64,000 nucleotides of DNA from Piezodorus guildinii (Eukaryota; Arthropoda; Insecta; Hemiptera; Pentatomidae): contig CM041292.1 of assembly GCA_023052935.1 (NCBI GenBank), positions 82,470,169 to 82,534,168 of the forward strand. The letters are read 5' to 3'. Position 1 is the stretch's first letter. Each line of letters begins with the position of its first letter. Of the stretch, positions 23,837 to 33,924 are shown one piece after another. The position numbers and the translations under genes are program-made. The notes beneath the pieces were generated by a model. That model was not told the DNA's origin. It searched no databases and worked only from the letters and a program-made list of their open reading frames with translations.

Positions 23837-24591
23837 GCCATTGAAGAATGGTGTCAAAACTGGAGAATCAAAATAAATCCTAATAAATCCCATCAAATCA
23901 CCTTCACTCTACGTCGTAAGCCTATGACTTCCTGCCCCACCGTATCCTTTAACAATATCCTACTTACTCCTGTTGAACAGATTCGGTACTTAGGACTCCA
24001 CCTCGACAAACGCCTAACATGGAATCCTCATACTAGACTGAAACGACAGGAAACTGCTCGTAGATACAGATTACTACAACACTTACTTGACAAACGTTCA
24101 AAACTTTCTACTTACTACAAAAAACTCATTTATATCACAATTATCAGGCCTATTTGGACCTATGGCATTGAGCTATGGGGGTCTACTAAACCATCGAATT
24201 CCTCTCGAATCCAATCCTTGCAGTCCAAAATCCAAAATCATCAATGCTCCTTACTTTGTTACTTATAAAATCATCCATAAAGACCTAAATATCCCATTAG
24301 TTGAAGACTTTGCCCGTTACAGATATACCTCTTTTCATTCCAAACTCCCTGCCCACTCAAACCCGCTTATCCGTGACCTCTCCTCCATATCTATTCCCGA
24401 CAACCCACCGAGGCGCCTTAAAAGAAGATGGCCAAGAGACCTTCTAACATAAGACATTGGAGTGCTACCAATGGGTAGTTTCTTCTCAGGACTATCATGT
24501 GTACTAATCATATATAAAGCCTATTTACTTGTTGTATTTATTTAATACAGTTGTAAATTTCTTTAAATAAATAAATAAAAAAAAAAAAAAT
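23837..24591 (+). mobile_element. 5'-truncated Jockey family A inside LINE C
   Basis: This 755-bp copy has the last ~200 codons of ORF2, the 3' untranslated region ('gagtgctaccaatgggtag') and a poly(A) tail, between exact 11-bp duplications. The coding part starts at the motif IEEWCQNWRIKI, which corresponds to about 16513 in the long element. The tail is pure A, unlike the TAA tail of the long copy. Confidence 0.93.
23838..24452 (+). pseudogene. Jockey A ORF2 C-terminal part with 5-base deletion
   Basis: The translation shows RRKPMTSCPTVSFNN, VEQIRYLGLHLDKRLTWNPH, RPIWTYGIELWGSTKPS and, after a frame change near 24235, KDLNIPLVEDFARYR and PPRRLKRRWPRDLL. Compared with the long copy, five bases are missing between the QSKI and NAPYFV motifs, which causes the frame change. 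No RT active site is included, so no function is expected. Confidence 0.9.
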
Positions 24592-24602
24592 AGATTAGCC
24601 TA
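24592..24602. repeat. 11-bp target site duplication, right copy
   Basis: Exact match to 23826-23836, directly after the poly(A) tail. Confidence 0.88.
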
Positions 24603-24795
24603 AGAATAGAAGTGTCAAGATTGAAGTGATCCCCTCCACCGAGAGGAATAGCAAAAATAGGTAAAAGCACTTAAATAACATACTATTAACAGAAACATCC
24701 TTAAAATGTATCTAGATACAGTAAAAGGAAAATATTCAGAAACAATTTTAGCAAAACATGTAACTAAATTAAAGTTATGAAAAAAAAAAAAAAAA

Positions 24796-25294
24796 TTCAA
24801 GTTAAAATTGAACGCGTAACTTTTATATTGCAAGATAAACGATTCGAACAGTATTAAAGGCTTCAGGAAAATTACAACTTTTATTCAACAGGATTACAAA
24901 GGCCACCAATACAATTATAAACAAAAAAACTTTTTAACTATTTATTAGTCTTTATGGGTGTTGGTTTCTAAACAATAATATTTTAGATTATATAAACATA
25001 ACAATATATCATTCTAATTTACTAGCCTAACTAAAAGATAGAGCAAAGTACACATTGAAGGCCGTATGTTTGTTAAAGAAGAAATAATTTATTCTCTGAC
25101 GTGTTACATCACATTTATTATTTATGCTATTTTTTGCCTTATTCCCAATAGTAAGGTCATATACATAATGTGGCTGATAACGTATAGCATCGAATTGATG
25201 TTTTACCTAAGTATAATTTCTTTTATTACAATATTGCATTGTGTTGCAACTTAATAAACTGTCTACGATTCCATTAAAAACATAATAAACCCAT
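24796..25294. other. Spacer, no gene seen
   Basis: A 62-codon hydrophobic frame at 25066-25254 has no recognisable family and looks like AT-driven chance. Confidence 0.5.
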
Positions 25295-25680
25295 AAAAAC
25301 GCTGCAAATTATTACACAGCGGTTTGATATTTCCAAATAACTATATTAGGGTATCACTGTTTATTTAGCTGTTAAAAGGCAATTAACCAATATATAAAAA
25401 ATCCATAGGAAAATGATATATCACGACTGCTAATTTCAAAACTTAATATCTCTGCTATTTCTGAACCGATTTCAACGATTTTTTTTTCGTTTTGTAGAAA
25501 TGCTTACTATTTATTTATTAGTTACGACAAACGGATTGTTATTGTTTTTTATTCAGGTTTTACGTATCTTGAGGGAGGGTGGGTAATATTTTTTATTTCT
25601 TAGGTCGATTACAAAGGTTCATTATCGAAAATAATAAACCAAAATGAATAAATAAAAAAAAAAGATTTTGTTAGTCATAG
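25295..25680 (-). repeat. R5 interspersed repeat, reverse copy
   Basis: Its reverse complement follows 6585-7345: 'aaaacgctgcaaattattac' at 25297, 'ttagctgttaaaaggcaatta' near 25365 and 'tttcaaaacttaatatctctg' near 25435. The internal region that precedes the A run is shorter than in the forward copy. Confidence 0.6.
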
Positions 25681-25902
25681 AAAATTATCATTTACCATAA
25701 TAGTGTAAGGAATATAATTATACATGAATTGTGACTGCTTAGCACAAAACTGAAAACATACTTAATATATTTAATTAAAGAGGAATGAGAATTAATTTAA
25801 TCTTTATTAGTAAGAGGTATTAACCTACATTCGAAAGAAATTATAATATAGTATTCATATCTCCTAATTTCATTTCAATTATACATTTTGAAAATATACA
25901 CT

Positions 25903-25904
<2 letters not shown>

Positions 25905-25982
<78 letters not shown>

Positions 25983-26032
25983 TTATATATATTTATATAT
26001 TTATATATTTATATATATTTATATTTACATAT
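25905..26032. repeat. (TA)n and (TATAT,TTATA) microsatellite
   Basis: A long TA run grades into TATATTTATAT units. The 70-codon frame across it is a product of the repeat. Confidence 0.95.
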
Positions 26033-26125
26033 TTTATTACTATTATCTTATTTGTGCATTGTTAATTTATGACAAATGTGTCTTCTATTTTAATCGTTAG
26101 ATATCTTGTATATCTGAAAAAAGGG

Positions 26126-26162
26126 CTTGATTAAGGCCTATAATTATGGCAGAAACGTCGAC
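26126..26162 (+). ncRNA. Hammerhead-like motif, decayed
   Basis: CTTGATTAAGGCC, a 9-base loop, GGC, then AGAAACGTCGAC has the same order of elements as the fold-back motif on the minus strand at 34683-34712, with a changed CUGAUGA box. It is probably a relic of the same ribozyme-bearing repeat. Confidence 0.3.
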
Positions 26163-27127
26163 ACACAAATATTTTTCCTTAATAGTTATTTCTTGACCAC
26201 CTCGTAAATACCCTTCTCTATGCAAAAAATATGAAATTTATCTTTAACGAAAAATTGTGGATTCTTTTTAGCGTAATCTACATAATTTTGTAATCTACAT
26301 TTTTAATATTTACTTTATTCACGCAAATTTGTAACTTTGAAAAATACCATACAATCTAGTCTTCATGTGACATTATTTTTGGTCCTCATTTGACTGCAAA
26401 TGTAATTAGTTAATTTGGTTTTACAATGTTCTAAAACGATCAACGTTGTTCGTTCTGATTTTTATTTCATTAATTATCATTTTTATTTTTTTACATTTAA
26501 TACCTTCATTTTGTATTTCTTAATACAGCCCCGCTTCTATAAAATATTGTAGTTTTCACCATCCCTGACACACGGGCCGTAGGTTAGTAATGAAACAGTC
26601 GAAAGAATTGGGAAAGGTAAACAGGAGAAGAAAAGGTGGTTGGTCCATAGCTTCTTACGTCATATCTCCTCGCCCTAATGACTACGCTATGGCTCATTAT
26701 ATACTCAAAGTTGGCAAATAGTGAGTTTAACCCTTATATTTAATCTGAAGTCCTTTAATGAAATTAATTTTTTTTTTCTTTTTAATGATATATCTACACA
26801 AATATATTTTTATTCTTAGAAACAACTTATCAGAGGTGTAGCCACATAAACTAAAATATAATTTATCAAAATAAGAGTTGGAAATATTTAGTTCCTTTCT
26901 TACTATCAGGCTTTATTTGCTAGTAACATCTGTAACAACAATTTTCACATGTACGGCTTTTTTTACGTACCTTTTTATCTCATTAAATAAAATAAAAGAA
27001 TTTATTAATGTTCTAGGGTCAAAGGTCGTAAATAACGCTATTTCGACGAATGTGAACATTGGAGCAGAGTGTACATGCGGAACTTATTCCAAAAAAAATA
27101 AAAGTTTAAATGTATCTGATTATTAAC
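26163..27127. other. Spacer, no gene seen
   Basis: AT-rich sequence. The frame at 26878-27126 gives a hydrophobic 82-residue peptide without a recognisable family. Confidence 0.5.
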
Positions 27128-27415
27128 GAGAAGTCAGTGGCTGTATGGCTATCACTCTAGTCTACAAAGCCAAAGGTTGTGAGTTCGAATCTCACAATGA
27201 GAGCGTTTTCAGAGTTACTTTTTAATGGGGATTCATTCACAGTCTCTCTTCCCCAGGTATGTAAGGTCCATCAACCAACTGGTGCTGTTCACAATAATAG
27301 GCGTAGGAAATGATGACCCTACATCTTAACTTATCCAAAATCGTGATAAAAACTAACATCTCGCGGCCAAGAACCTACACGACCTGTCATTCCACCCGGA
27401 AAAAAATATTAGTTA
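27128..27415 (+). mobile_element. SINE-2 (tRNA-derived)
   Basis: The tRNA-like head has TGGCTGTATGGCTATC (A-box region) and GAGTTCGAATCTC (B box, about 27181-27193). The body shares 'ataggcgtagga(a)atgatgaccct' and 'cctacacg(g/a)cctgtc' with the copy at 58625-58890. It ends in a short A-rich tail. A cloverleaf that would make this a true tRNA gene is not evident. Confidence 0.78.
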
Positions 27416-27744
27416 TGTAAAGTGACTATATTTATGCTATGTTCATTGTGTTCAGGAACGAGTATAAAAAAATATTGAAGATTAAAGTAGTTCTTACGAT
27501 TTAAGGATGAACGGAGTTATTTTTCAAAGAAAAATATAAATAAATTGAGCGATTGACAATATTTATAATTTAAAAAAATATATTTAAAAAATCTAGTGCT
27601 CTCAACATACGACATTCACTTACCTCCATTGTTAAGATCAATTTAAGAATTTTTAAATAATGGTACAGATGAAATAAGTTTAAAGAATTAATTAAATTGA
27701 TTTTCCATAGAAACATGTTTCTAAAATAAAAAATCAGTAAGTTT

Positions 27745-28078
27745 GTTGTTTGTTTGTTTATTCATTTAACGTCACTTAATGCTACTATGGCTAATCGGAC
27801 GATGCTACAGCGGGAGTCTTAAATTTTGCCTATCCAGGTTTTATTAGGATAGAGATCTTTAACGAGTACCTGACATCGCACAGGCTCGGGACCACCTTTT
27901 AACGTCCCCTCCGTAGAACGGCATAACTAAGGATATTTTACTCTCATTAAAAAATCCTAGGGCCACCCGTAGGTTTGAAGGTACGATGTGCCTTTTCTAC
28001 CTTTTCGTGGAGGTACGATGTGCCCATGAGTCATGAACTACTGAATCTGGAGTCTCAAAGAGACTTAGAACTCATAAG
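27745..28078 (-). mobile_element. SINE-1, minus strand, with exact target duplication
   Basis: This 334-bp insertion lies between exact copies of AATCAGTAAGTTT (27732-27744 and 28079-28091). The body matches SINE-1 at 38237 ('gtcaggtactcgttaaagat', 'aggttttattagg' reversed) with a (TTTG)n tail at its left end. The head differs from the other copies: a 14-base direct repeat AGGTACGATGTGCC (27979-27992 and 28011-28024, 32-bp period) lies where the normal tRNA-like head and B box are expected. Confidence 0.9.
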
Positions 28079-28237
28079 AATCAGTAAGTTTTATCGTCCT
28101 TTTTTACAACTTTGTGTATAAGATAATTTTTTTTCTAAAATCTTTAGCTTTCCAACGGTTTATTATACATCTATATTACTGTTTTTATGTTTGAAAACAA
28201 CAAAATTGTATAAAACAATATTTTTGATATTTATTCC

Positions 28238-28325
28238 TAATCAGGAGTCAGTCATTTTTTTAAATGACTGACTCCTGATTATTCCACCTATAATAGTTTC
28301 TACAGTCGACAATACATCCTCAATA
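28238..28325. repeat. Perfect 20-bp hairpin joined to a conserved 53-bp tail
   Basis: Arms 28238-28257 and 28262-28281 are exact inverted repeats (TAATCAGGAGTCAGTCATTT) with a loop of four T. The right arm runs into a segment that matches 4949-5002 with one mismatch. The left arm is thus an inverted partial copy of the same sequence, as when a retroelement inserts with an inverted 5' piece. Confidence 0.8.
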
Positions 28326-28570
28326 CAATTCAATTTAATTAAAATCGTTTGTGGCATTTTTGAGAAAATCGTAAGAAGGTGCGAAATGGATGGTACAAAG
28401 TGGCTTTTCTGGTTGACCGATTTTGTGGAAAAGTTGCTGTGACATCTCTGGCGCTAGATAGAAGCTCTTAAAATATGAAATTTTATTTTATACTACTTAT
28501 TTTTTTCGCGTTATACTTACCACATACAGACCCACACACCTTTTTGTTTGAAAAAAGTTTGAAATTTGTT

Positions 28571-29237
28571 TTTCTTCCTTCTGTTCATCAGATATAAAAA
28601 CATATTATAGAGCCAAATATTAAACATTATATTTAGATACTATACTGTAGAAATAAGAAGAGTAAAGTCTGGTAAGCTGGTTGTTATATTTACTATATAT
28701 TAATTATATTTTTTCAACATCCTGCCAGTTCAAGTTTATTTTAAAATATCTCCAAAAGTCCTTTTATGAGTTCCCTCCAATATCTCCCTTAATCTGATTT
28801 TCTTTATAATAGCATGGACTTGGCAAAATTCTTAATGCCTAATCATCGGCGAGATCAAAGGTCCTGTATCTAAAGTCCGGATCAAGTGGAAAATCCGCCT
28901 TGAAGCAGAGGATTGGGGTCCCTCTTTCATGTTGCGTATCGAGCGTTAAATTGTCTTATATTACTTTCCAGTGTCGGTTATCGATTTGTTATTGAAATGG
29001 GCATGTTTGTTTAGCTCTGAAGTCAATAATTGTTATTCAAAGTTTTAAAATTCTCAAGTGCTTGGACTTATGTTGAAACACAACTATTATTTTTTTTTAA
29101 TTATCAATTTATTTGTTGTTATTATTATAGAATCATTACTGTGAATAAATATCTTGAAGGAAACATTGTATCCTTATATCGAACAACATATGTACATATT
29201 TCAAGGGTACACGGATCAAAGGAAATGTAGGAAAACA
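28571..29237. other. Spacer, no gene seen
   Basis: No coding frame or recognised repeat; composition is close to the window average. Confidence 0.5.
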
Positions 29238-29531
29238 AAATCTTTACCTCTGCATTCCATGAAGAGTCTTGGGTTCAGTACTCAAAGAGATTCGTAATAT
29301 TGCTGGTCCAACGGACCAGGAGAGTAGCCTAGATCACACCCAGCCGCCATATTTTACTTTCAATTATTTGGTACCCTTTTTATAGAGACTGGTTGTATCC
29401 CAGAATAGTCTCCATACTCCAGTGTCTTTTCACGGCTGAAATAATCAAATAAATAATTCTGCCTCAGCCGGGATCCCAACCTGGGACCTTGCGAACTGAA
29501 ACAGTATACAGTGTTCTACCCACGCCTCTGT
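29238..29531 (-). mobile_element. SINE-3, minus strand
   Basis: Read on the minus strand: GAGGCGTGGGTAGAACACTG (A-box region), GGTTGGGATCCCGG (B-box region, with GGTTCG changed to GGTTGG) and a body that follows 22662-22990 through 'actggagtatggagac' and 'gaacccaagactcttcatgg'. Confidence 0.8.
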
Positions 29532-29642
29532 ATAATAAAAATGGTATGAATAACGGTAACGTAAGTGGGTGTACTTGTCTTTCCCGAATTACAACAGCCA
29601 CGCCCCTCTCTAAAAAGAAATAGAAATAATAAATATAAAAGA

Positions 29643-29656
29643 TGAAAATTTAAATT
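29643..29656. repeat. 14-bp target site duplication, left copy
   Basis: TGAAAATTTAAATT is repeated exactly at 34291-34304. The pair bounds Jockey family B. Confidence 0.9.
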
Positions 29657-29922
29657 TGATTTGATTAGAAACAATTCTTTATTGAGCAATATTACAATCT
29701 GTCCAATTTAGGACATTTTTAATAGTGATGAAGTACAACATTCATACTACATTCACACGATATATACTAAACAATAAATTTATATAATAATAATACAATA
29801 TACATATATACAAAACAAAATCAATAAAATATATACAAAAGTCACTCATACCTATATACAATTCACAATCATACAGCACGTGAGTGGAGAATCTAGCCAA
29901 TGCTAGAACTCCAATATACATT
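29657..29922 (-). other. Jockey B 3' untranslated region
   Basis: The sequence between the ORF2 stop and the right end of the minus-strand element is AT-rich, has an AATAAA signal (29678-29683 on the minus strand) and ends in CTAATCAAATCA. It shows no similarity to the family-A 3' region. Confidence 0.8.
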
Positions 29923-32607
29923 TTACAAGAGGTCTCGAGGCCACTGCCGTTTCAACCTTCTAGGAGGATGGTAAGGATGTGTGGAGCTGGATAAGGATTG
30001 AGCTAGGGGATTAGGGTGATGGATAAGGTTCTGATGAAATTTAGAGAATTTTAATGGTATAAGGTCTAAAATAAATGGAATATTTAGGTCGCGGTGTAAT
30101 GTATGGTTGGATACATAATAAGGAGCATTAACTATTGTTCGGAGGACTTTTGATTGGAAGGATTGAATGCGTTTGATGTTAGAATATTTGGCTGTCCCCC
30201 ACAGTTCAAGTCCGTAGGTCCAGATAGGTTTCAGTACTGTCTTGTATATTAGCAGTTTGTTATCGATAGATAATTTAGAATTTCTGTTCAGTAGTCTGTA
30301 TAATTGTCCAAATCGTCGATTAAGTTCTTGTCGTTTGAGTCTAGTATGCGGGTTCCAAGTTAGTCTTTTGTCCAGAAGGAAGCCAAGATACCGGACTGTG
30401 TCGGAGAAAGGAAGCGGAACGGAGTTAAAGAGAACTGGAGGGCAGGATTGTCTTCGAAGGGTAAAGGTGACATGTTTGCATTTGGATTGATTAACTTTGA
30501 TTCTCCAGTTGTTACACCAGTCTTCAATTTGAGAAAGGTGCGTTTGGAGGCCTATAGATGCAATTTCGGGATCTGAGTGAGAGGATAGGATAGCGGTGTC
30601 ATCAGCGTACGTTGCTAGGAAGGTATTAGGGCAAACAGGAATATCAGCCGTGTATATGTTGTAGAGGAAAGGACCAAGGACACTGCCCTGAGGAACACCG
30701 GATTCGACTGGATAATAATTGGAATATTCTGCACCACAGCGAACTCGGAAGGAGCGGTTTGATAGATAGGATCGGAGGACTAGGTATATGGATTGGGGTA
30801 AATGGTTTTTGAGCTTAAAGAGTAATCCCGGGTGCCACACCCGGTCAAATGCTTGCGTTATGTCCAGAAATGCACCCGAGCAGTACTCCTTGTTCTCAAG
30901 GGCAGAGGAAATATGGTCAACGACTCGGAGCCCTTGCTGAACGGTTGAATGTTGGGAACGGAATCCAAACTGATGGGAAGGAATATTGTGGGATTCTAAT
31001 AAAGGTAATATTCGTTTGAGGAGGATTTTTTCAAAGATTTTTGAAAGGATTGGGAGTAGGCTGATAGGTCTATATGATGTCGTTGTGTTAGGAGGTTTAC
31101 CTGGTTTTAGGAAGAGAATTATAGTGGAATGTTTCCATAAGAGAGGAAAATGAGTAGTGCGTAGAATGGAGTTGTAAATATATGTAAGAAATATAATGGC
31201 TTTAGATGGAAGCTGTCTGAGAATCTGAGGAGTGAGGAGATCGTATCCAGGAGATTTACGGAGTGCAAGTTTTCGGAGATGATATTTGACCTCAGAGGGA
31301 TTAACTGCTTTAGGAGGTAATGAAAGCGGGATTGGAGACTGAAGGAACTCTTCCACCACTGCAGTGTGGTTTGGATGGGATTCTGGATGAGGTGTGAAGA
31401 CTTCGGAAACGTATTTGGCAAGTTCCTCGGCTTTGTCTTCATCAGACGCAGCCCAGGAGCCATTACTACGACGGAGGGGATGGGAAATATGGTGGGATTT
31501 TAGAATTTTCTTGGTGACATTCCACAGGGAATTGTCACAAGCCGAAAGAGAAGAAAGGAAGGAACTAAAGGATTTGGAACGGAAGGTCGCCAGCTCCCTC
31601 TTTAATTGTCTACAATAAAAGTTATAGGAGCGGCGATCTGTAGGGTGACGGGTGCGTTGCCATAAGGATCTGGATCGTCGTTTGGTGCGGATGAGGTCTA
31701 TGAGGTGTTGTGGTAAATGATTTTGGTTATGACTTATCTGGGAGTGCTTGGGAGAGGAGGCAGTCCAAACAGCTTGTTGAATAGCGATGGTGAAGGAGTT
31801 TACGGCATCGTCAAGGTCATCTGGAGTTTTGAGTTTCACACTGAGGTCAATATCACTGGTCAGGATTTGGCGAAAAAGGTCCCAGTTTACTGGTCCTCTG
31901 ATAAATGACGGTGGGGTGGGTTTAGGAATAGGAATTAGGGATACTTTAAGGAGCAATGGACTATGGTCAGAGGACAGTTCATCAAGGCGAGTCACCGACA
32001 TGTTTAGGGAGCCTAATCCGCTGTGGATGAAGAAGTCAAGGATGTCAGGATTACGGTTAGGATCAGTTGGCCAGTAGGTAGGGGAATCAGGAGGCAGGAG
32101 GTTGAAACGTCTAGAGTTGAGTGCAGACTGTAAATTCCGCCCACGACAATTCGTGGATCTGGAACCCCATTGTTGGTTCTTAGCATTCATGTCTGCACCC
32201 AGAATGAAGTGGTTTCCTAAGGAATTGAGGAAAGATTCGAATAGAATGTTGGAGATGGAATGTTTAGGAGGGCAGTACGCTGATGCGAGGGTGATCGGAA
32301 AAGAAAAAGTCTTGATTACTATGGCGGTGCATTGTAGGAAATCATAGGAGGGGACTGGGAGTATGTGGTGGGAGAGGGACTGGTGCACAATGACAGCAGT
32401 ACCGGCATGGGCTTTTCCGTCTGGGTGGTCCGTACGGTATGTTACGTATTGAGGTATTTTAAAGAACTGTTTAGTGGTTAGTCTAGTTTCAGTAATAAGT
32501 GCTACATCAACGTTTTTGTCTTGCAATAAAGCTGTAAGTTCGTCAGTGTGATTTCTAACACCATTCGCATTCCAAAGGAGAATGGATAAGGAGTTAGGTG
32601 TAGTCAT
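29923..32607 (-). CDS. Jockey B ORF2, endonuclease-reverse transcriptase (894 aa, intact)
   Basis: The enzyme nicks chromosomal DNA and primes reverse transcription of the element RNA at the nick. Residues 1-220 form an APE-type endonuclease: LLWNANG (Asn13/15), ALITETR (Glu40), LGADMNAKN (Asp139) and SSDHSPLLL (Asp214-His215). Residues about 440-720 form the RT: RKSPGYD, SYRPISLLP, SHQFGFRSQHS, GAFLDITQAFDRVWHPG (catalytic Asp in 580-590), SGVPQGSVLGP and YADD (667-670). The C-terminal part has VRYLGFLLDKRLTWNPH and ends WPRDLL; no RNase H domain is visible, as usual for Jockey. The ATG directly follows the ORF1 stop (TAAATG), which suggests termination-reinitiation. No frameshift or stop is present. 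Confidence 0.97.
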   Translation of the reverse strand: MTTPNSLSILLWNANGVRNHTDELTALLQDKNVDVALITETRLTTKQFFKIPQYVTYRTDHPDGKAHAGTAVIVHQSLSHHILPVPSYDFLQCTAIVIKTFSFPITLASAYCPPKHSISNILFESFLNSLGNHFILGADMNAKNQQWGSRSTNCRGRNLQSALNSRRFNLLPPDSPTYWPTDPNRNPDILDFFIHSGLGSLNMSVTRLDELSSDHSPLLLKVSLIPIPKPTPPSFIRGPVNWDLFRQILTSDIDLSVKLKTPDDLDDAVNSFTIAIQQAVWTASSPKHSQISHNQNHLPQHLIDLIRTKRRSRSLWQRTRHPTDRRSYNFYCRQLKRELATFRSKSFSSFLSSLSACDNSLWNVTKKILKSHHISHPLRRSNGSWAASDEDKAEELAKYVSEVFTPHPESHPNHTAVVEEFLQSPIPLSLPPKAVNPSEVKYHLRKLALRKSPGYDLLTPQILRQLPSKAIIFLTYIYNSILRTTHFPLLWKHSTIILFLKPGKPPNTTTSYRPISLLPILSKIFEKILLKRILPLLESHNIPSHQFGFRSQHSTVQQGLRVVDHISSALENKEYCSGAFLDITQAFDRVWHPGLLFKLKNHLPQSIYLVLRSYLSNRSFRVRCGAEYSNYYPVESGVPQGSVLGPFLYNIYTADIPVCPNTFLATYADDTAILSSHSDPEIASIGLQTHLSQIEDWCNNWRIKVNQSKCKHVTFTLRRQSCPPVLFNSVPLPFSDTVRYLGFLLDKRLTWNPHTRLKRQELNRRFGQLYRLLNRNSKLSIDNKLLIYKTVLKPIWTYGLELWGTAKYSNIKRIQSFQSKVLRTIVNAPYYVSNHTLHRDLNIPFILDLIPLKFSKFHQNLIHHPNPLAQSLSSSTHPYHPPRRLKRQWPRDLL

Positions 32608-33924
32608 TTAAGGATTTTTTAAGGATGGGATTAAATTTGATACGAGGTTAGTAAGTAGTGATATTAGCGGCATAACAAGGGATTTGATTTCAGTGATGAA
32701 GGATGTCATCAAACTTGTTAGGTCTGAGACATTTGATGGAGGAGGAATATGAGAGATTTGATTCGGATGAGGTTTTTGATGGTTGGTTAAATTTTGAGGA
32801 ATATGTGGTTGTGGAAGGGGTTCAGGATTTTGAAGTATGCGTTGTTCCGGCAGGGCCTCTTTGTTCTGGTTCCCACCTCCAAGTAGATGGGCAAATGTTA
32901 CATTGGAATCAATTTTTTTAGAAGGTTGTCTTCTACTTCTGATCGGTTCAGCTGTTTCATCCAGATTCTGAGGTTTTTGGTATCTGCTTTTGAGGTTCTT
33001 GTAGATTTGACATCCCTTGTAGTTAGCCGGGTGGTCCTCGAGGCACAGAGCACATACAGCGGGTGTTGATCTTGATCTTGTGCATTCTTCTGATTTATGT
33101 TGCTCACCGCATTTCACACAGCGTGGTGTGTGGTGGCAGTAAGTTCTCGTATGACCATATGCCTGACAATTATGGCACTGAACTATTTCTTTCTTAGTGT
33201 AAGGTTTCTCAACTCTTACACTAGTATAGTACAATCTATTGAGGTCGTAAACTTTTTCAACTCCTGCTGATGGTTCCAAGTCCACGAAGAATAGAGGCAT
33301 TGGAATTTTATCTTTTAGGACATTGGTGACTTGCCGCACTTTATAGCCTATCTCCGTCAGTTCTTCTTTGATAGCTGTAACTGGTGTCGAAGGGTGTAGG
33401 TTTCTAATTACAACCCTTAAAGCTCTCTCCTGGCGCAACTGATAGGTATGAAAATCAGCTTTGGTCTCACTCAGATATTTTACTATTTTTCTGTAGCTTT
33501 CGGCGGTAGTCGGGGATATTTTAGTATCACTGGTTCTACTTATACAAGAATAACTATTAGGATCGGTTAATTTGTTTAAATGCGCACAAAGTAGTTGAAA
33601 ATTTTTAATATTTTTAACAAAAATTGGTGGAGGTTGTGGTTCTCTGGGTATAGGAGAAGATTCCATAGATTCTTTTTCATTTTGATTTTGGAGGATCTGA
33701 AATGGGTTCGGTGTAAAAAACGGCGATTCATCAGTCATTCCTTGTGATGATGTGCTGGGCTGTGGTTCAGATCCTAAAGAGGTAGCTGAAGCGGTCGCTG
33801 GTGGAATCATTTTTTTATTATTTTCACGGCGAGGTCTCTGTTTTGTAGGAGACGAGTTTGAACCTGCAGATCTAGATCTTTTACTTGTAGCTTTTGAGGA
33901 CATAACTTGATGAAAATATCTCAT
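32608..33924 (-). CDS. Jockey B ORF1, gag-like nucleic-acid-binding protein (438 aa, intact)
   Basis: It should coat element RNA and escort it with ORF2 protein. Residues 1-45 are basic and Ser-rich (KATSKRSRSAGS), followed by a Pro/Ser-rich stretch. About residues 150-215 are a PRE_C2HC-type domain (RVVIRNLHPSTPVTAIKEEL, PLFFVDLEP). Three zinc knuckles follow at about 220-280: CHNCQAYGHTRTYC, CVKCGEQHKSEEC and CALCLEDHPANYKGC. The tail is Pro/Asn/Gln-rich and ends in a hydrophobic stretch (LVMPLISLLTNLVSNLIP) like that at the end of family A. ATG at 33924 is the first start; a second Met eight codons in is an alternative. The stop TAA abuts the ORF2 ATG. Confidence 0.96.
   Translation of the reverse strand: MRYFHQVMSSKATSKRSRSAGSNSSPTKQRPRRENNKKMIPPATASATSLGSEPQPSTSSQGMTDESPFFTPNPFQILQNQNEKESMESSPIPREPQPPPIFVKNIKNFQLLCAHLNKLTDPNSYSCISRTSDTKISPTTAESYRKIVKYLSETKADFHTYQLRQERALRVVIRNLHPSTPVTAIKEELTEIGYKVRQVTNVLKDKIPMPLFFVDLEPSAGVEKVYDLNRLYYTSVRVEKPYTKKEIVQCHNCQAYGHTRTYCHHTPRCVKCGEQHKSEECTRSRSTPAVCALCLEDHPANYKGCQIYKNLKSRYQKPQNLDETAEPIRSRRQPSKKIDSNVTFAHLLGGGNQNKEALPEQRILQNPEPLPQPHIPQNLTNHQKPHPNQISHIPPPSNVSDLTSLMTSFITEIKSLVMPLISLLTNLVSNLIPSLKNP

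Larger units (their letters stand above)
23377..24795 (+). mobile_element. Jockey-like LINE family C fragment, split by a family-A copy
   Basis: The two halves 23377-23836 and 24592-24795 match the uninterrupted family-C copy at 61826-62425 on either side of the insertion. It holds the C-terminal RT region, a short 3' untranslated region ('gtcaagattgaagtgatccc', 'aatgtatctagatacagt') and a poly(A) tail at about 24780-24795. The left boundary is approximate; TTCAAGT occurs near both ends but is too short to be proof of a target duplication. Confidence 0.85.
27585..28570 (-). repeat. Rep-1 copy interrupted by SINE-1 and a hairpin fragment
   Basis: Minus-strand Rep-1 begins with 'atctagtgctctcaacatac' and 'cacttacctcc', is cut at 27745 by a SINE, resumes at 28092 with 'tcgtccttttttacaac' and 'aatctttagctttccaacgg', is cut again near 28238, and resumes at 28326 with 'ttaattaaaatcgtttgtgg' through 'gaaaagttgctgtgacatc'. 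It is an old copy used twice as a landing site. Confidence 0.75.

Noticed and set aside
25888..26100. Frame of alternating Tyr and Ile, and a similar one at 45907-46137
   Set aside because: They are translations of TA microsatellites.
30242..33107. Plus-strand and alternative minus-strand frames across Jockey B
   Set aside because: They lie inside the two ORFs on other frames and carry no motifs.
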